Below, piece after piece: positions 36,043 through 45,195 of a stretch of DNA of 64,000 nt. This DNA comes from Marinomonas mediterranea MMB-1 (GTDB taxonomy: Bacteria; Pseudomonadota; Gammaproteobacteria; Pseudomonadales; Marinomonadaceae): the NCBI RefSeq assembly GCF_000192865.1, contig NC_015276.1:2294001-2358000 (forward strand), given 5' to 3'. The position numbers were made by a program, and so were the translations under genes. The first letter of the stretch is position 1. Each line of letters starts with the position of its first letter. The notes under the pieces are model-generated. The model saw only the letters and a program-made list of their open reading frames with translations. It was not told where the DNA came from and made no database searches.

Positions 36043-37292
36043 AAACTATATTAATTCAAGGAGGAAAACTATACAACGGCTTAGGTGATCCTGTTAAAAA
36101 AAATCCAGGTTTGATAATTAAAAATGGTATTTTTCAACAAGTTGGAGTAGAAGAAAATGAAAGTCATCAACTTCTATCTGACCCTAAAGTTATAAAAATT
36201 AATGCTACAAACAAATGGATTATGCCTGGTTTAATAGATGGTCATTGTCATCTCACCTTTGGACACCCTGATTGGTCACCAATTATAGGTGACGGTAATG
36301 TACAAAGTGCTGAACTATGTACGCTTAGAGCTGCAGAAAATGCTAAATCAGTGTTAATGTCAGGCGTGACTGGAATATCAATACCAGGAGGTGCTTGGTT
36401 TACAGATGTTGCAATTCGAGATGCTATTAAACACGGAATAATTCAAGGGCCACATATTTTTGCAGCAGGGCGTTTCATTTCAACATATGGTTCTATTGCC
36501 GATACTTCTCCAACCTCTATTGAATCACCTCATTTAGGCATTGGAGTTCTAACCAATACAAAGGAAGAAATGCTAAAGGAAGTAAGGTATCAGGTTAAGA
36601 ATGGTGTTGATTTAATTAAAGTAGGCGATAGTCCTTGGGGAGATGAGCAGATGATTTCTTATGAAGAGCTGAAAGTCATTACAAACGAAACTCATCGACG
36701 AAAAAGGAAAGTCACTATTCATGCTAGAGGTGCTGGTTCAACACAAATAGCTGCAAATGCAGGTGTAGATTGGATTATGCATGCAGATTATGCGAGAGAA
36801 GAAGAGTTAGAAATTGTGGCCAAAAAAAAAATCCCAATCATGCCAACTATTTCAGCGCTAGAAGTTGTATGTAATTACGGAAATGAGCATGGAGTGCCCC
36901 AATCGATAATTGACAAAATGAGATATAACTTAGATCAATCAATAATTATGCTGGAATTAGCAAAAGAATTTAATATAAAATTACTATGCGGAACAGATTC
37001 AGGAAATAGCCCTATAATGAAATATGGTAAATATCATGCTCTAGAACTTGATATGCTAGTAAAATATGCTGGTTACTCTCCTGAAATGGCCATTAAAGCA
37101 GCAACAAGCGATAATGCAATAACTCTTGGAATGGAAGGTAAAATAGGAGCTATTGCCATCAACTATATCGCGGATTTAATCATCATGAAAGATGACCCTT
37201 CAAAGAAATTTTCATCAATACATAATGATGGAAACATTCAGTGCCTAATTCAAAAAGGTCATATAGTTCAATCTATTTTTGGTGAAATTTAA
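36039..37292 (+). CDS. Metal-dependent amidohydrolase (imidazolonepropionase/Xaa-Pro-type)
   Basis: The 417-aa TIM-barrel enzyme shows the metal ligands of the amidohydrolase superfamily: MPGLIDGHCHLTFGH, LIKVGDSPWG with the bridging lysine, VTIHARGAG, IMHADYARE and LLCGTDSGNSP. A C-terminal beta sandwich closes the fold (GMEGKIGAI, ADLIIMKDDP). It probably hydrolyses a cyclic amide, peptide-like or lactam substrate. ATGA overlap with the gene before it; no signal peptide. Confidence 0.88.
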   Translation: MKTILIQGGKLYNGLGDPVKKNPGLIIKNGIFQQVGVEENESHQLLSDPKVIKINATNKWIMPGLIDGHCHLTFGHPDWSPIIGDGNVQSAELCTLRAAENAKSVLMSGVTGISIPGGAWFTDVAIRDAIKHGIIQGPHIFAAGRFISTYGSIADTSPTSIESPHLGIGVLTNTKEEMLKEVRYQVKNGVDLIKVGDSPWGDEQMISYEELKVITNETHRRKRKVTIHARGAGSTQIAANAGVDWIMHADYAREEELEIVAKKKIPIMPTISALEVVCNYGNEHGVPQSIIDKMRYNLDQSIIMLELAKEFNIKLLCGTDSGNSPIMKYGKYHALELDMLVKYAGYSPEMAIKAATSDNAITLGMEGKIGAIAINYIADLIIMKDDPSKKFSSIHNDGNIQCLIQKGHIVQSIFGEI

Positions 37293-37293
37293 T

Positions 37294-38454
37294 ATGTTCA
37301 AGAAAAAAAAACAATTTTTATTCCAAACAATTATTTTACTAGTCGGTGTTAGTATAATTGGGTCAAATGCTTTTTTAATGAGTCCAATTTTGAGTAATAT
37401 TGCTCAATCTCTCAATACAGATGTTACAAAAATTGCTTTGTCAATATCTGCGTATGGTGGAGCAATGGCTTTAGGAGGGTTATTTTTAACTGGCCTTCCA
37501 CAACGTATAGGTTCGAAATCAACTCTACTCCTAACAGGAACAATACTTTCTATTGGGATATTAATTACAGGTCTTGCAACAAATTGGATCATGCTTGTAG
37601 TAGCACAAATTATAACAGGGTTAAGTGCTGGAGTTTTACTTCCAACCTTGTATTCGATGACAGCTATTATTGCACCAAAGGGAAAAGAGTCTGCAACGTT
37701 AGGAAAAGTTATTTCTGGCTGGTCATTAGCTATGGTTGCTGGGGTTCCATTAAGTGCTTTTATTTCAGAATTACTATCTTGGCGATATTCCTATTTTTTT
37801 GTTTTCATATTGTCATTTCTATCTACATTAGGATATTCTCTACTTCCTTCTAAAGAAAGTTCTTCTAACGTTACCTCCCTAAAGTCTGCCTTTCAAGTTC
37901 CAATGGCAAAGCCCATATTTATGATAACTTTTTTGTACATGGTTAGCTTTTATGGAATCTACACATTTTTGGGAAGCTATATACAACAGAAGCTACTTTA
38001 TTCCGTAGTATATGCTGGTATGGTTGTTTTATCTTATGGATTTGGGTTTGGTTTTGCTGGAATATTTTTAGGGAAACTTATTGATAAAAGAGACTCATGG
38101 GAGGTTATATCTCCTTCTCTACTATTAATATGTGGAATCTACTTGTTATTGTTGCTTCTATCCAATCACTATTGGAGCTTACTAATCGGATGCGCATTTT
38201 GGGGACTAATTAATCAGATCGCCTTAAATTGTCTTGTATCAATTCTCAGTAAGCTAGATTATCGTCAACGAGTAAGACTCATTGGTATATATAGCGCTGT
38301 ATCATATGGAGGAACAATGGTCGCTGCACTATCTTACGGTGTCCTCTATTTATATGGGGGCTTCCATTATATATTGATTACCTCTGCTTTATTATGCATG
38401 TTTGCCTTCCTGATCGTATACAGGCTAAAGCGTCACAACAGAATTACTTTATAA
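37294..38454 (+). CDS. MFS transporter (DHA1-type)
   Basis: The 386-aa membrane protein has about twelve transmembrane segments and the MFS pattern GAMALGGLFLTGLPQRIGSK between segments 2 and 3, as in drug/arabinose efflux proteins. ATG 37294 starts one base after the amidohydrolase stop, with GGTGA upstream. It is the last gene of the operon and probably exports the product (or imports the substrate). Confidence 0.87.
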   Translation: MFKKKKQFLFQTIILLVGVSIIGSNAFLMSPILSNIAQSLNTDVTKIALSISAYGGAMALGGLFLTGLPQRIGSKSTLLLTGTILSIGILITGLATNWIMLVVAQIITGLSAGVLLPTLYSMTAIIAPKGKESATLGKVISGWSLAMVAGVPLSAFISELLSWRYSYFFVFILSFLSTLGYSLLPSKESSSNVTSLKSAFQVPMAKPIFMITFLYMVSFYGIYTFLGSYIQQKLLYSVVYAGMVVLSYGFGFGFAGIFLGKLIDKRDSWEVISPSLLLICGIYLLLLLLSNHYWSLLIGCAFWGLINQIALNCLVSILSKLDYRQRVRLIGIYSAVSYGGTMVAALSYGVLYLYGGFHYILITSALLCMFAFLIVYRLKRHNRITL

Positions 38455-39139
38455 ATGAAAGGACGAAATTGGAGCAGATCTTGATGTTACAGAATTCTTC
38501 TACAGAGAAAGAGAGGAATTAAAATGTCTTCAAAAATACTAATATACTGAGCGTAGGTAACAATCATGTACCTATGAAGAACTTATGCATTACTCTTAGA
38601 AGAGCTCTTTTGGTTACTTTTGTAGCGTTGTGCAAAAGTTTCACGCCCAGTAGGGCGTAATAAAACTTATGGATCAAAGTGTTTGAATGGAAACTGCATT
38701 ACTAGTAAATACAAAGCTCCCGTCAGCAGAGAGGAATAAAGTTTAGGCATAAAGCGTATTTGAAAGGAGGAAAATATAATATAAAACAAAGAGATAACTC
38801 CCTGGTACCTTACCCTTGAAGAGGATGTCGCAGAAGGGGAGTTTTAATTAACATTTAGTAGGACCTATATGGACGCTCCGGCTAGGTCAAGCCGCACTTA
38901 ACCGAATCACTCTTTTCAGGGTGATTTTTTACTTTCTTACTAACCGATCTTGATCTTTTCTAGCCAATCATCATGAATAAAGGGTCGTACTGACATATAT
39001 CCGGCCTATTATGAAAACATCTTTTGGTCTGTTTTCTGGCCCTAATGAGATCCGTACTTAGCTGTCTCACACACACTCGGTTTTAAAAACCTTGTCCTGA
39101 CCAGACTATTGCTAAGTGCGGAAAATCCGCTTTTACATC
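38455..39139. other. Gene-free region after the AT-rich operon
   Basis: No real gene is visible. It contains a six-base hairpin ACGCCC-AGTA-GGGCGT (38644-38659), then a terminator at 38905-38930, and ends where the right copy of the direct repeat starts. Confidence 0.55.
38905..38930 (+). terminator. Rho-independent terminator
   Basis: AATCACTC pairs with GGGTGATT over a TTTTCA loop and is followed by a T-run. Confidence 0.75.
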
Positions 39140-39607
39140 ATGCTTTCATCGACATGGGGCTATGTTTCGGCAATGGCACAAACATCATCTACTACCACAT
39201 CAACACAGGAGTACACTTTGAATAATATTGACATCGCAAAGACCTACATAAAAGCTGTGCAATTCGGCGATCAAGCGACGTTAGGTAGCATTATTTCACC
39301 AGATGTAGTTTGGCATCAGCCAGGAGACAACCAGTTTTCAGGTATACATCGAGGTATGGCCGCAGTCGGTCCGATGCTGGGCAAGATGATGGAAGTCTCT
39401 AAGGGAACATTTGCGATTACACGTGCCGATCACTATATGGCTAATGGCGATTGGGTTGCGATCACGGTGGAATTTTCTGGCGAAGCCAACGATATCAAGC
39501 TTAAACAGCCGGGTGTGGACCTTATTCGTATTGAAGGCGGCAAGATCGTTGAAGTTTGGCTGTATTCGAGCAATCAAGCACAAGAAGACGCTTTCTGGGG
39601 CCAGTAA
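39140..39607 (+). pseudogene. 5'-truncated duplicate of the SnoaL-like gene
   Basis: From GYVSAMAQ onward this 155-aa frame is almost identical to the gene at 30177, with only a few substitutions (F for L, D for N, S for A and S for R). The first ~40 residues, the promoter and the AraC gene are missing. The internal ATG of the other copy is TTG here, though the CAGGAG site is kept. It could still be made from ATG 39140 or the TTG, but truncation by duplication is the simplest reading. Confidence 0.72.
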
Positions 39608-39680
39608 GCTCTAAATACGGACAAGTATTTATGTTACGTCCTTCGTTTCGATAACTTCCTCAGAGACGAGGAGGTTATCG
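39156..39680 (+). repeat. Direct repeat, right copy (~520 bp)
   Basis: Matches 30292-30815 closely, including the hairpin CTTCCTC AGAGAC GAGGAGG after the stop codon. Differences are scattered substitutions. Confidence 0.9.
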
Positions 39681-39757
39681 ATTTTAAAACGAATAGCGAC
39701 TAAGGACAGAACCCAGTTATTTCGTATATTCTTCTTTAGTTTACGCCCTTACAGCTT

Positions 39758-41290
39758 TTAATCTAAAACATTAAGAGCACGATACTCATCAAAAGCATAT
39801 TGATCAGTCATACCGCTGATATAGTCCTGAATGAGTCGCACTCGGAAGTAAAACTCCCAGATCTCATGATCAAATTCATAAGGTAAATAAGCTGTATTAG
39901 GCACTTTGTTTTTTTCTTTTTCTAATGTTTGCATCGCAATTTCATACGCCCTTAGATGCTTGTTTGGCAGTTTTTTATAGAGCCTTTTTTCGTACAGAGG
40001 GGCAGATTCGATATTAGTAAAAGTATTGCGGTCCAGCATTAGCAAAGGCTTGTATGCTTCTAAAAGTCCGGTGATTATTCTATACCCCTGCAATTCACTT
40101 TTTTCAACTTCTGGGTCACAGAAAGCATAGTTTTTTGCAATATTTTTTAGTGTGCTTACGAGTGCATGGTTTTCGCTTTTGTCTTCAATGAGCGCTCTAT
40201 TGAATGTTCCATGAAATACGTCCTCGATATTGTCGATGAATTGTTTACAAGCATGCTGTGGCAGACATTTGTTTACTTCTACTCGTAGAGTGACAAAAAA
40301 ATGGCTGTCAGCGCAATTATTCGCCTTCGAAGCACTTGAATTAGCAGCATTAACAATTTTTTGCATCGTTGATGTTTCCGCTAATCCATATTCTTCAATA
40401 ACTGACTTAAACTCTGTCACTAGCGCGCGTTCTAGTTGCTCGATCGTAATAATACCTTTCTCAACAGCGTCTTCAATATCAGCGATACCGTAAGATATAT
40501 CGTCTGCTGCTTCCATAATGTAGGAAAAGGGGGAGCGACAGTGGGAGTCCATTGATAGTGCAGTCTTTAAAGATTCAACGTAACGATGTTCACTAAGGTA
40601 ATAGCCAACTTTTTTCATCAAGTAGTCATAGCGCTTGAATTGACTGGAGTTAGGTTGTTTTTTAGGGGAGGCTTGATCCCCTCGACGAGTATATTTTACG
40701 ATACCGGAAACTTGTGAGTATGTTAGGTTGAGCCCAAGAATAGTGTGAACCAGACGGATAGCCTGCGCATTACCTTCAAAGTTTGTAAGATCTTGCAGAA
40801 TCGGAGCAGGTAAATCGATTCTTGGGTTGCCTTGGTTATCCATCACAAGTGAGACTAAGTGTCGAGAAAACCAATCGTTTATTGCTTGTTCGCCAAAGTG
40901 TCCAAATGGCGGATTCCCTACATCGTGCATTAGGCACGACATTTCGACAATTGACTCTATTTGGCGCTCCAAGCCTGCAAGTTTGTATTTATTGAGGTCT
41001 GTATCAGGCAGCGTCTGAAAAATAAGTTGTGTTATGTAACGCCCGACTTGTTGGACTTCTAAAGAGTGAGTTAATCGACTGCGAACTGCCGCATTGCGTT
41101 CTAAGGGGAAAACTTGGGTCTTTTGTTGAAGTCTACGTATTGCTGCTGAATTGAGAATTCGTCCTCGATCGCTTTCGAAGCTGCCTTGAGCAGCTATTTC
41201 GTTTAGGTCTTCAAGGGGGCGGGGAGATACTGTCGCATTATTGTGGTATACCCTTGTTCCACGTACTTTTCGGTTAAAGTTAATGGTCAT
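39758..41290 (-). CDS. dgt: dGTP triphosphohydrolase
   Basis: The 510-aa enzyme hydrolyses dGTP to deoxyguanosine and triphosphate. The HD metal motif is seen in CLMHDVGNPPFGHFGEQAI; the N-terminal RGRILNSAAIRRLQQKTQVF and RLTHSLEVQQVGRYI, and AADDISYGIADIEDA, are family blocks. Length matches E. coli Dgt. It is divergent from the LigB-type dioxygenase gene. Confidence 0.93.
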   Translation of the reverse strand: MTINFNRKVRGTRVYHNNATVSPRPLEDLNEIAAQGSFESDRGRILNSAAIRRLQQKTQVFPLERNAAVRSRLTHSLEVQQVGRYITQLIFQTLPDTDLNKYKLAGLERQIESIVEMSCLMHDVGNPPFGHFGEQAINDWFSRHLVSLVMDNQGNPRIDLPAPILQDLTNFEGNAQAIRLVHTILGLNLTYSQVSGIVKYTRRGDQASPKKQPNSSQFKRYDYLMKKVGYYLSEHRYVESLKTALSMDSHCRSPFSYIMEAADDISYGIADIEDAVEKGIITIEQLERALVTEFKSVIEEYGLAETSTMQKIVNAANSSASKANNCADSHFFVTLRVEVNKCLPQHACKQFIDNIEDVFHGTFNRALIEDKSENHALVSTLKNIAKNYAFCDPEVEKSELQGYRIITGLLEAYKPLLMLDRNTFTNIESAPLYEKRLYKKLPNKHLRAYEIAMQTLEKEKNKVPNTAYLPYEFDHEIWEFYFRVRLIQDYISGMTDQYAFDEYRALNVLD

Positions 41291-41445
41291 TGGTTTTTCT
41301 CACTCCTTAAGATTCAAATTATATAATTACTACTCAAGTGGGTTTGTTATAAGCTAAAAGAACATAAATTGGTCCATTATTTGGGAACTTTTATCGTTAA
41401 TAATGCTCTATTTATTAGTCTGTTTAAACCACTATTAAGTCATTT

Positions 41446-42309
41446 ATGAATCGTAGAGATCTCGTTAAGTCTATCTTGGCCGTTGCGGCGGCCAGCAGTG
41501 TATTGAATCCCCAGCGTGTTTTGGCAAGCAGCAGCGAGCGTATGCCGGTGTTATTTTTAGGGCATGGGTCACCCATGAATGCTCTGCGAGACAATGCGTT
41601 TACTCAACATATTAATCAGCTTGGTAAGACAATACCGACGCCTCGTGCGGTTGTTGTCGTATCTGCTCATTGGGTTGCAAATAATACAATGCTAAGTGCA
41701 ACTGAAAAACCGACGACTATTTACGATTTTGGCGGTTTCCCTAAGACGCTATATCAAATGACGTACCCCTGTGATGGAGATCCAAGTCTTGCCACTCGAC
41801 TTGCAACCCAACTAAGCGAATTTGATGGCGACATTGATAAGAACCGAGGCCTAGATCATGGTGCGTGGACCATGTTGCATCATTTGTACCCTGAGGCGAA
41901 TATTCCCGTTATTCAGTTAGCAATGAGCGCTAAACTGACGATGTCTGAGCATTTAGAGGTCGGTGCCGCGCTACAAAGCTTAAGGAATCAAGGTATCCTG
42001 ATTATTGGTAGTGGCAATATCGTGCACAACTTAGGCATGATTAATCGCTCACCTAATGCTAAAAATGCAGATTGGTCGGTCGAATTTGATGGCTTGATTA
42101 AGCAGGCGTTATTAGAAAGAGATTTAGGGCAACTGTTGGCTCAAGACCGTACTAAATATCCGCTGTGGAATGTGTCTCACCCAACCATCGAGCACTATGT
42201 GCCTTTGTTGTATGCATTTGGAGCGTCGACGCAATCAGATACAGTTAGCTTTCCGTATGAAGGGTTTGAGTCTGGCTCAATATCGATGCGTTCTGTCTTA
42301 TTTAGTTAA
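41446..42309 (+). CDS. LigB/DODA-type extradiol dioxygenase with Tat-like leader
   Basis: The 287-aa protein belongs to the LigB superfamily (4,5-DOPA dioxygenase/YgiD branch): LFLGHGSPMNAL, VVVVSAHWVANN, HGAWTMLHHLYPEANIPVIQL and SGNIVHNLG carry the metal-binding histidines. YgiD opens the ring of catechols such as DOPA. Unusually it starts with MNRRDLVKSILAVAAASSVL, a twin-arginine-like leader ending near ALASS, so it may be folded in the cytoplasm and exported. A terminator follows at 42384. Confidence 0.85.
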   Translation: MNRRDLVKSILAVAAASSVLNPQRVLASSSERMPVLFLGHGSPMNALRDNAFTQHINQLGKTIPTPRAVVVVSAHWVANNTMLSATEKPTTIYDFGGFPKTLYQMTYPCDGDPSLATRLATQLSEFDGDIDKNRGLDHGAWTMLHHLYPEANIPVIQLAMSAKLTMSEHLEVGAALQSLRNQGILIIGSGNIVHNLGMINRSPNAKNADWSVEFDGLIKQALLERDLGQLLAQDRTKYPLWNVSHPTIEHYVPLLYAFGASTQSDTVSFPYEGFESGSISMRSVLFS

Positions 42310-42383
42310 GTAGCTGCTTTAGTTAAGTAGCAGCGCGTTGCACTAAACGAATACATCGTCAGTTTAGCCACGCTCATTGTGTG

Positions 42384-42412
42384 ATTGCAGGCGTTCGTCT
42401 GCAATTTTGTTT
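42384..42412 (+). terminator. Terminator of the dioxygenase gene
   Basis: ATTGCAG pairs with CTGCAAT around GCGTTCGT, then TTTGTTT. The remaining 42413-42619 is the presumed promoter of the next gene; it has TTAGCGCTTT near 42531, a possible weak LacI-type half site. Confidence 0.75.
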
Positions 42413-42619
42413 AATTCCTTGTTGTTTCACGTCATTGCTTTAATCTGGACTATAGCCTTAACTTGTTAGTTACCGTTACAAAAAATCTTCTGAAGACGCC
42501 CTAATTAAGTAACACTCTAAGAATCAGACGTTAGCGCTTTCTGAGAAAGAGGTGTTAAATCTTTCTGAGAAATAGAGACGCGGTTTTTAATCTAAAAATA
42601 ACGATAAAAGGAAGACTGT

Positions 42620-43804
42620 ATGCTGCATAACCCTGTGATTGCATCACAAGGAAGAAAGTTACGATTAGCCGTGATCGGCGGTGGGCCAAGCTCATTTATA
42701 GGTACGGTTCATCGAGGTGCGGCTTTGCTTGAAGAGCATTATGAGGTCGTCGCCTCGGTTCTCTCATCCGATCCAATTAAGAGTGTGCAATATGCGAAGG
42801 ACATCGGCATTCCCCGTGGTTACGCGTCCGCAGAGGCGTTATTTGAAACCGAAGTGACGCTAAAAGATAAAGCGGATGTTATCGCGATTATGACGCCGAA
42901 TAATAGTCACTTTGACTTGGTGAATCGCGCATTAGAGCTCGGTTTTCATGTGATGTGTGAAAAGCCGCTGACAAATAAGGTAGACGAAGCGCTAAGTTTG
43001 GTGAACGCCGTTAGAAAACATCAAAGAGAGTGCTGTATTGCGTTTGCTTATAGTGGTTACCCTATGATTAGACAGGCTCAAGCAATGATTCAAGCCGGTG
43101 AGCTGGGTGAAATACGCATGGTACAAAGCGAATATGTCCAAGGCCATTTAGCGGCGTTGACGCAAGGTGAGTTAGAGCAAAGCAACTGGCATATGAAGCC
43201 GGATATGGTCGGCCCATCTTTAATTTTGGGTGACATTGGAACTCATTGTTATCACTTAGCTGCCTTTGTTGTTGGGCGGGAACCGTCCGAAATTTGCGCC
43301 GACATTGCGACGTTGGTGCCAGACCGCGCAGCGGACGATTATACTGGAATTTTGATGCGTTATGCGAATGGTGCTCGCGGGTCCTTTGTCATAACACAGT
43401 CTGCGGCAGGTGCGGATCATGGTTTGTATTTACGTGTGTTTGGCGAAAAAGGCGGTATAGAGTGGCATCAAGAGCAACCTAATCAATTAATTGTTCGTTG
43501 GCTAGATGAACCGACTCAAGTATTGCAAAAGGGTGGCAAAGGGTTACACGAAGCTGCCAAGAAAGTCTCTCGTATCGCCGTTGGACACCCAGAAGGCTAT
43601 CGAGAGGCTTTTGCAAACTTATATACCGACCTCGCTGAAGCAATTGTTGATCGTGAGAATGGCAAGCAGCCGCGCTCACAAAAGCGTGTTTTTCCGACAA
43701 TTGAAGAGGGCGCTCAAGGGGTAAGGTTTGTTGACGCGGCGCTGCGTTCGCATCAACAAAATGGCTCGTGGGTAGCCATTCCTGCTGCCCAAGATGATCT
43801 CTAG
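42620..43804 (+). CDS. Gfo/Idh/MocA-family oxidoreductase
   Basis: This 394-aa NAD(P)-dependent dehydrogenase has an N-terminal Rossmann domain (LAVIGGGPSSFIG; TPNNSHFDLV; MCEKPL with the catalytic lysine) and a C-terminal alpha/beta domain holding SLILGDIGTHCYHLAAF, where D and H form the active site. Similar enzymes oxidise myo-inositol, scyllo-inositol or sugar derivatives. It is a paralogue of the protein at 45196. It is convergent with the LacI gene. Confidence 0.9.
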   Translation: MLHNPVIASQGRKLRLAVIGGGPSSFIGTVHRGAALLEEHYEVVASVLSSDPIKSVQYAKDIGIPRGYASAEALFETEVTLKDKADVIAIMTPNNSHFDLVNRALELGFHVMCEKPLTNKVDEALSLVNAVRKHQRECCIAFAYSGYPMIRQAQAMIQAGELGEIRMVQSEYVQGHLAALTQGELEQSNWHMKPDMVGPSLILGDIGTHCYHLAAFVVGREPSEICADIATLVPDRAADDYTGILMRYANGARGSFVITQSAAGADHGLYLRVFGEKGGIEWHQEQPNQLIVRWLDEPTQVLQKGGKGLHEAAKKVSRIAVGHPEGYREAFANLYTDLAEAIVDRENGKQPRSQKRVFPTIEEGAQGVRFVDAALRSHQQNGSWVAIPAAQDDL

Positions 43805-43908
43805 TTATCTTTAGTTGTCTTTAGTTCAAAGAAAGCCAAAAGCTATCTATCGAATGGCGTTATATCAAAAATCTCTCTGATTTAAGAGCCGCTTCATCCG
43901 CAGAATGT

Positions 43909-44937
43909 CTACGGCCTAATTGTACGGCGGATTACAGTTTCGCAAGGCAGTATTTTGTATTCACATGGCGAAGTTGGCTCTTCAATCTGACGAAGTGTCA
44001 GCTCGATAGCGGCTTCGACCATGGCCTTTGCAGGCTGTCTAATCGTGGTTAATTGGTAAGCGCCCCACGTAGAAATGGCCATATCGTTAAAACCCAATAC
44101 GCCCACTTGATTAGGGCAGTCAACGCCAAGTTCGCGTAGGGTGTCTAACACCGCAATCGCCAATACATCGTCGCCACAAAATACCGCATCCAGATCGGGG
44201 TAGGCTGCTAGCATTTCTTTTGATTTAGTGAGCGCAGCGTCGTAGGTATACGCATCGCAATGCTGTTCAGCGACGAGTGTTAGTTGATGTTTGTTTAATG
44301 TCTCGACAATGCTTTGCTTTCGATCCCGTGTTGTCGTTGCCTCTTCCGGCCCCCCTAAGAACCCAATGTTTCGATAGCCTTTTTCAATTAATAGCTCCGC
44401 TCCCATTTTTGCGCCATTAACATTGTCGGCAGTGATGACGTTAATGGATTGTTCCTTGTGGCGATAGTCTTGCTCGGTACGACCAAACAGGATAGTCGCA
44501 GGTAAGTTCGCCGCGCTACAAGCTTGCGCAAAAGAGGTTGGTAGAACGGAAGAGAGAAACAGCACGCCATCGACTCGATATTGCAAGAGCTGCTCTAATA
44601 CGTCTTCTGGCTTAGAGCCGGCGCTTACATTCTCCACCATAGTTCGATAGCCGCGGTATTGGAGGGCTTTGGTCAATTGGTCCAACACCTCTGTAAACAT
44701 GGGGTTTTCGAAGTTACTTGAGATAACGCCAATCAAGCGAGTTCGATTCGTCATTAATGATTGAGCGAGGATATTGGTTTTGTAGCCTAACGCCTTGGCG
44801 GCAATAAGCACTTTTTGTCTTGTTGCGGGAGACACGCTTGCACCGGAAGTGAAGGTTCTCGATACCGCGGAAAGAGACACTCCGGCCAGCTCTGCGACGT
44901 CTTTTTGCGTGATAGGCCTATCAGTGGAATTGGGCAT
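43909..44937 (-). CDS. LacI-family transcriptional regulator
   Basis: The 342-aa protein has an N-terminal LacI HTH (ITQKDVAELAGVSLSAVSRT) and a periplasmic-binding-protein-like effector domain (from ~residue 65, with YRNIGFLGGPEEATTTRDR). It is divergent from the dehydrogenase-iolC-iolB-iolJ operon, and a perfect palindrome of LacI/PurR type lies between, so it is probably the repressor of that operon. The effector may be an inositol intermediate. Confidence 0.92.
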   Translation of the reverse strand: MPNSTDRPITQKDVAELAGVSLSAVSRTFTSGASVSPATRQKVLIAAKALGYKTNILAQSLMTNRTRLIGVISSNFENPMFTEVLDQLTKALQYRGYRTMVENVSAGSKPEDVLEQLLQYRVDGVLFLSSVLPTSFAQACSAANLPATILFGRTEQDYRHKEQSINVITADNVNGAKMGAELLIEKGYRNIGFLGGPEEATTTRDRKQSIVETLNKHQLTLVAEQHCDAYTYDAALTKSKEMLAAYPDLDAVFCGDDVLAIAVLDTLRELGVDCPNQVGVLGFNDMAISTWGAYQLTTIRQPAKAMVEAAIELTLRQIEEPTSPCEYKILPCETVIRRTIRP

Positions 44938-45023
44938 ATTGTGTATTCTACGTTTAAAGACAAGGGTGACGACTCTAATGAAAAATTCATTATTCGATTA
45001 AACAATATGAGCAAAATCGATGA

Positions 45024-45041
45024 ATTGCAAGCGCTTGCAAT
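45024..45041. promoter_or_regulatory. LacI-type operator (18-bp perfect palindrome)
   Basis: ATTGCAAGCGCTTGCAAT is a perfect palindrome with the central CG typical of LacI/PurR-type operators. It lies between the divergent lacI-type gene (start 44937) and the catabolic operon (start 45196). Confidence 0.85.
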
Positions 45042-45195
45042 CCTGTGAAAGCTGACTAATCTCAATTGAGTGTCTAATAAGAATAAGAGAAGCACGATGT
45101 GGTCTAACGCGCTAACAAACCATGCTCAGGCAAGAGTTACCTCGTCGTATTTTTCCAATGCCTATTGGTCTCTTCTGTTGTTTAGGGGGTGAGTC

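Noticed and set aside
39140..39607. Independent functional SnoaL gene
   Set aside because: It is nearly identical to the 30177 gene but lacks its 5' end and promoter, so a truncated duplicate is more likely.
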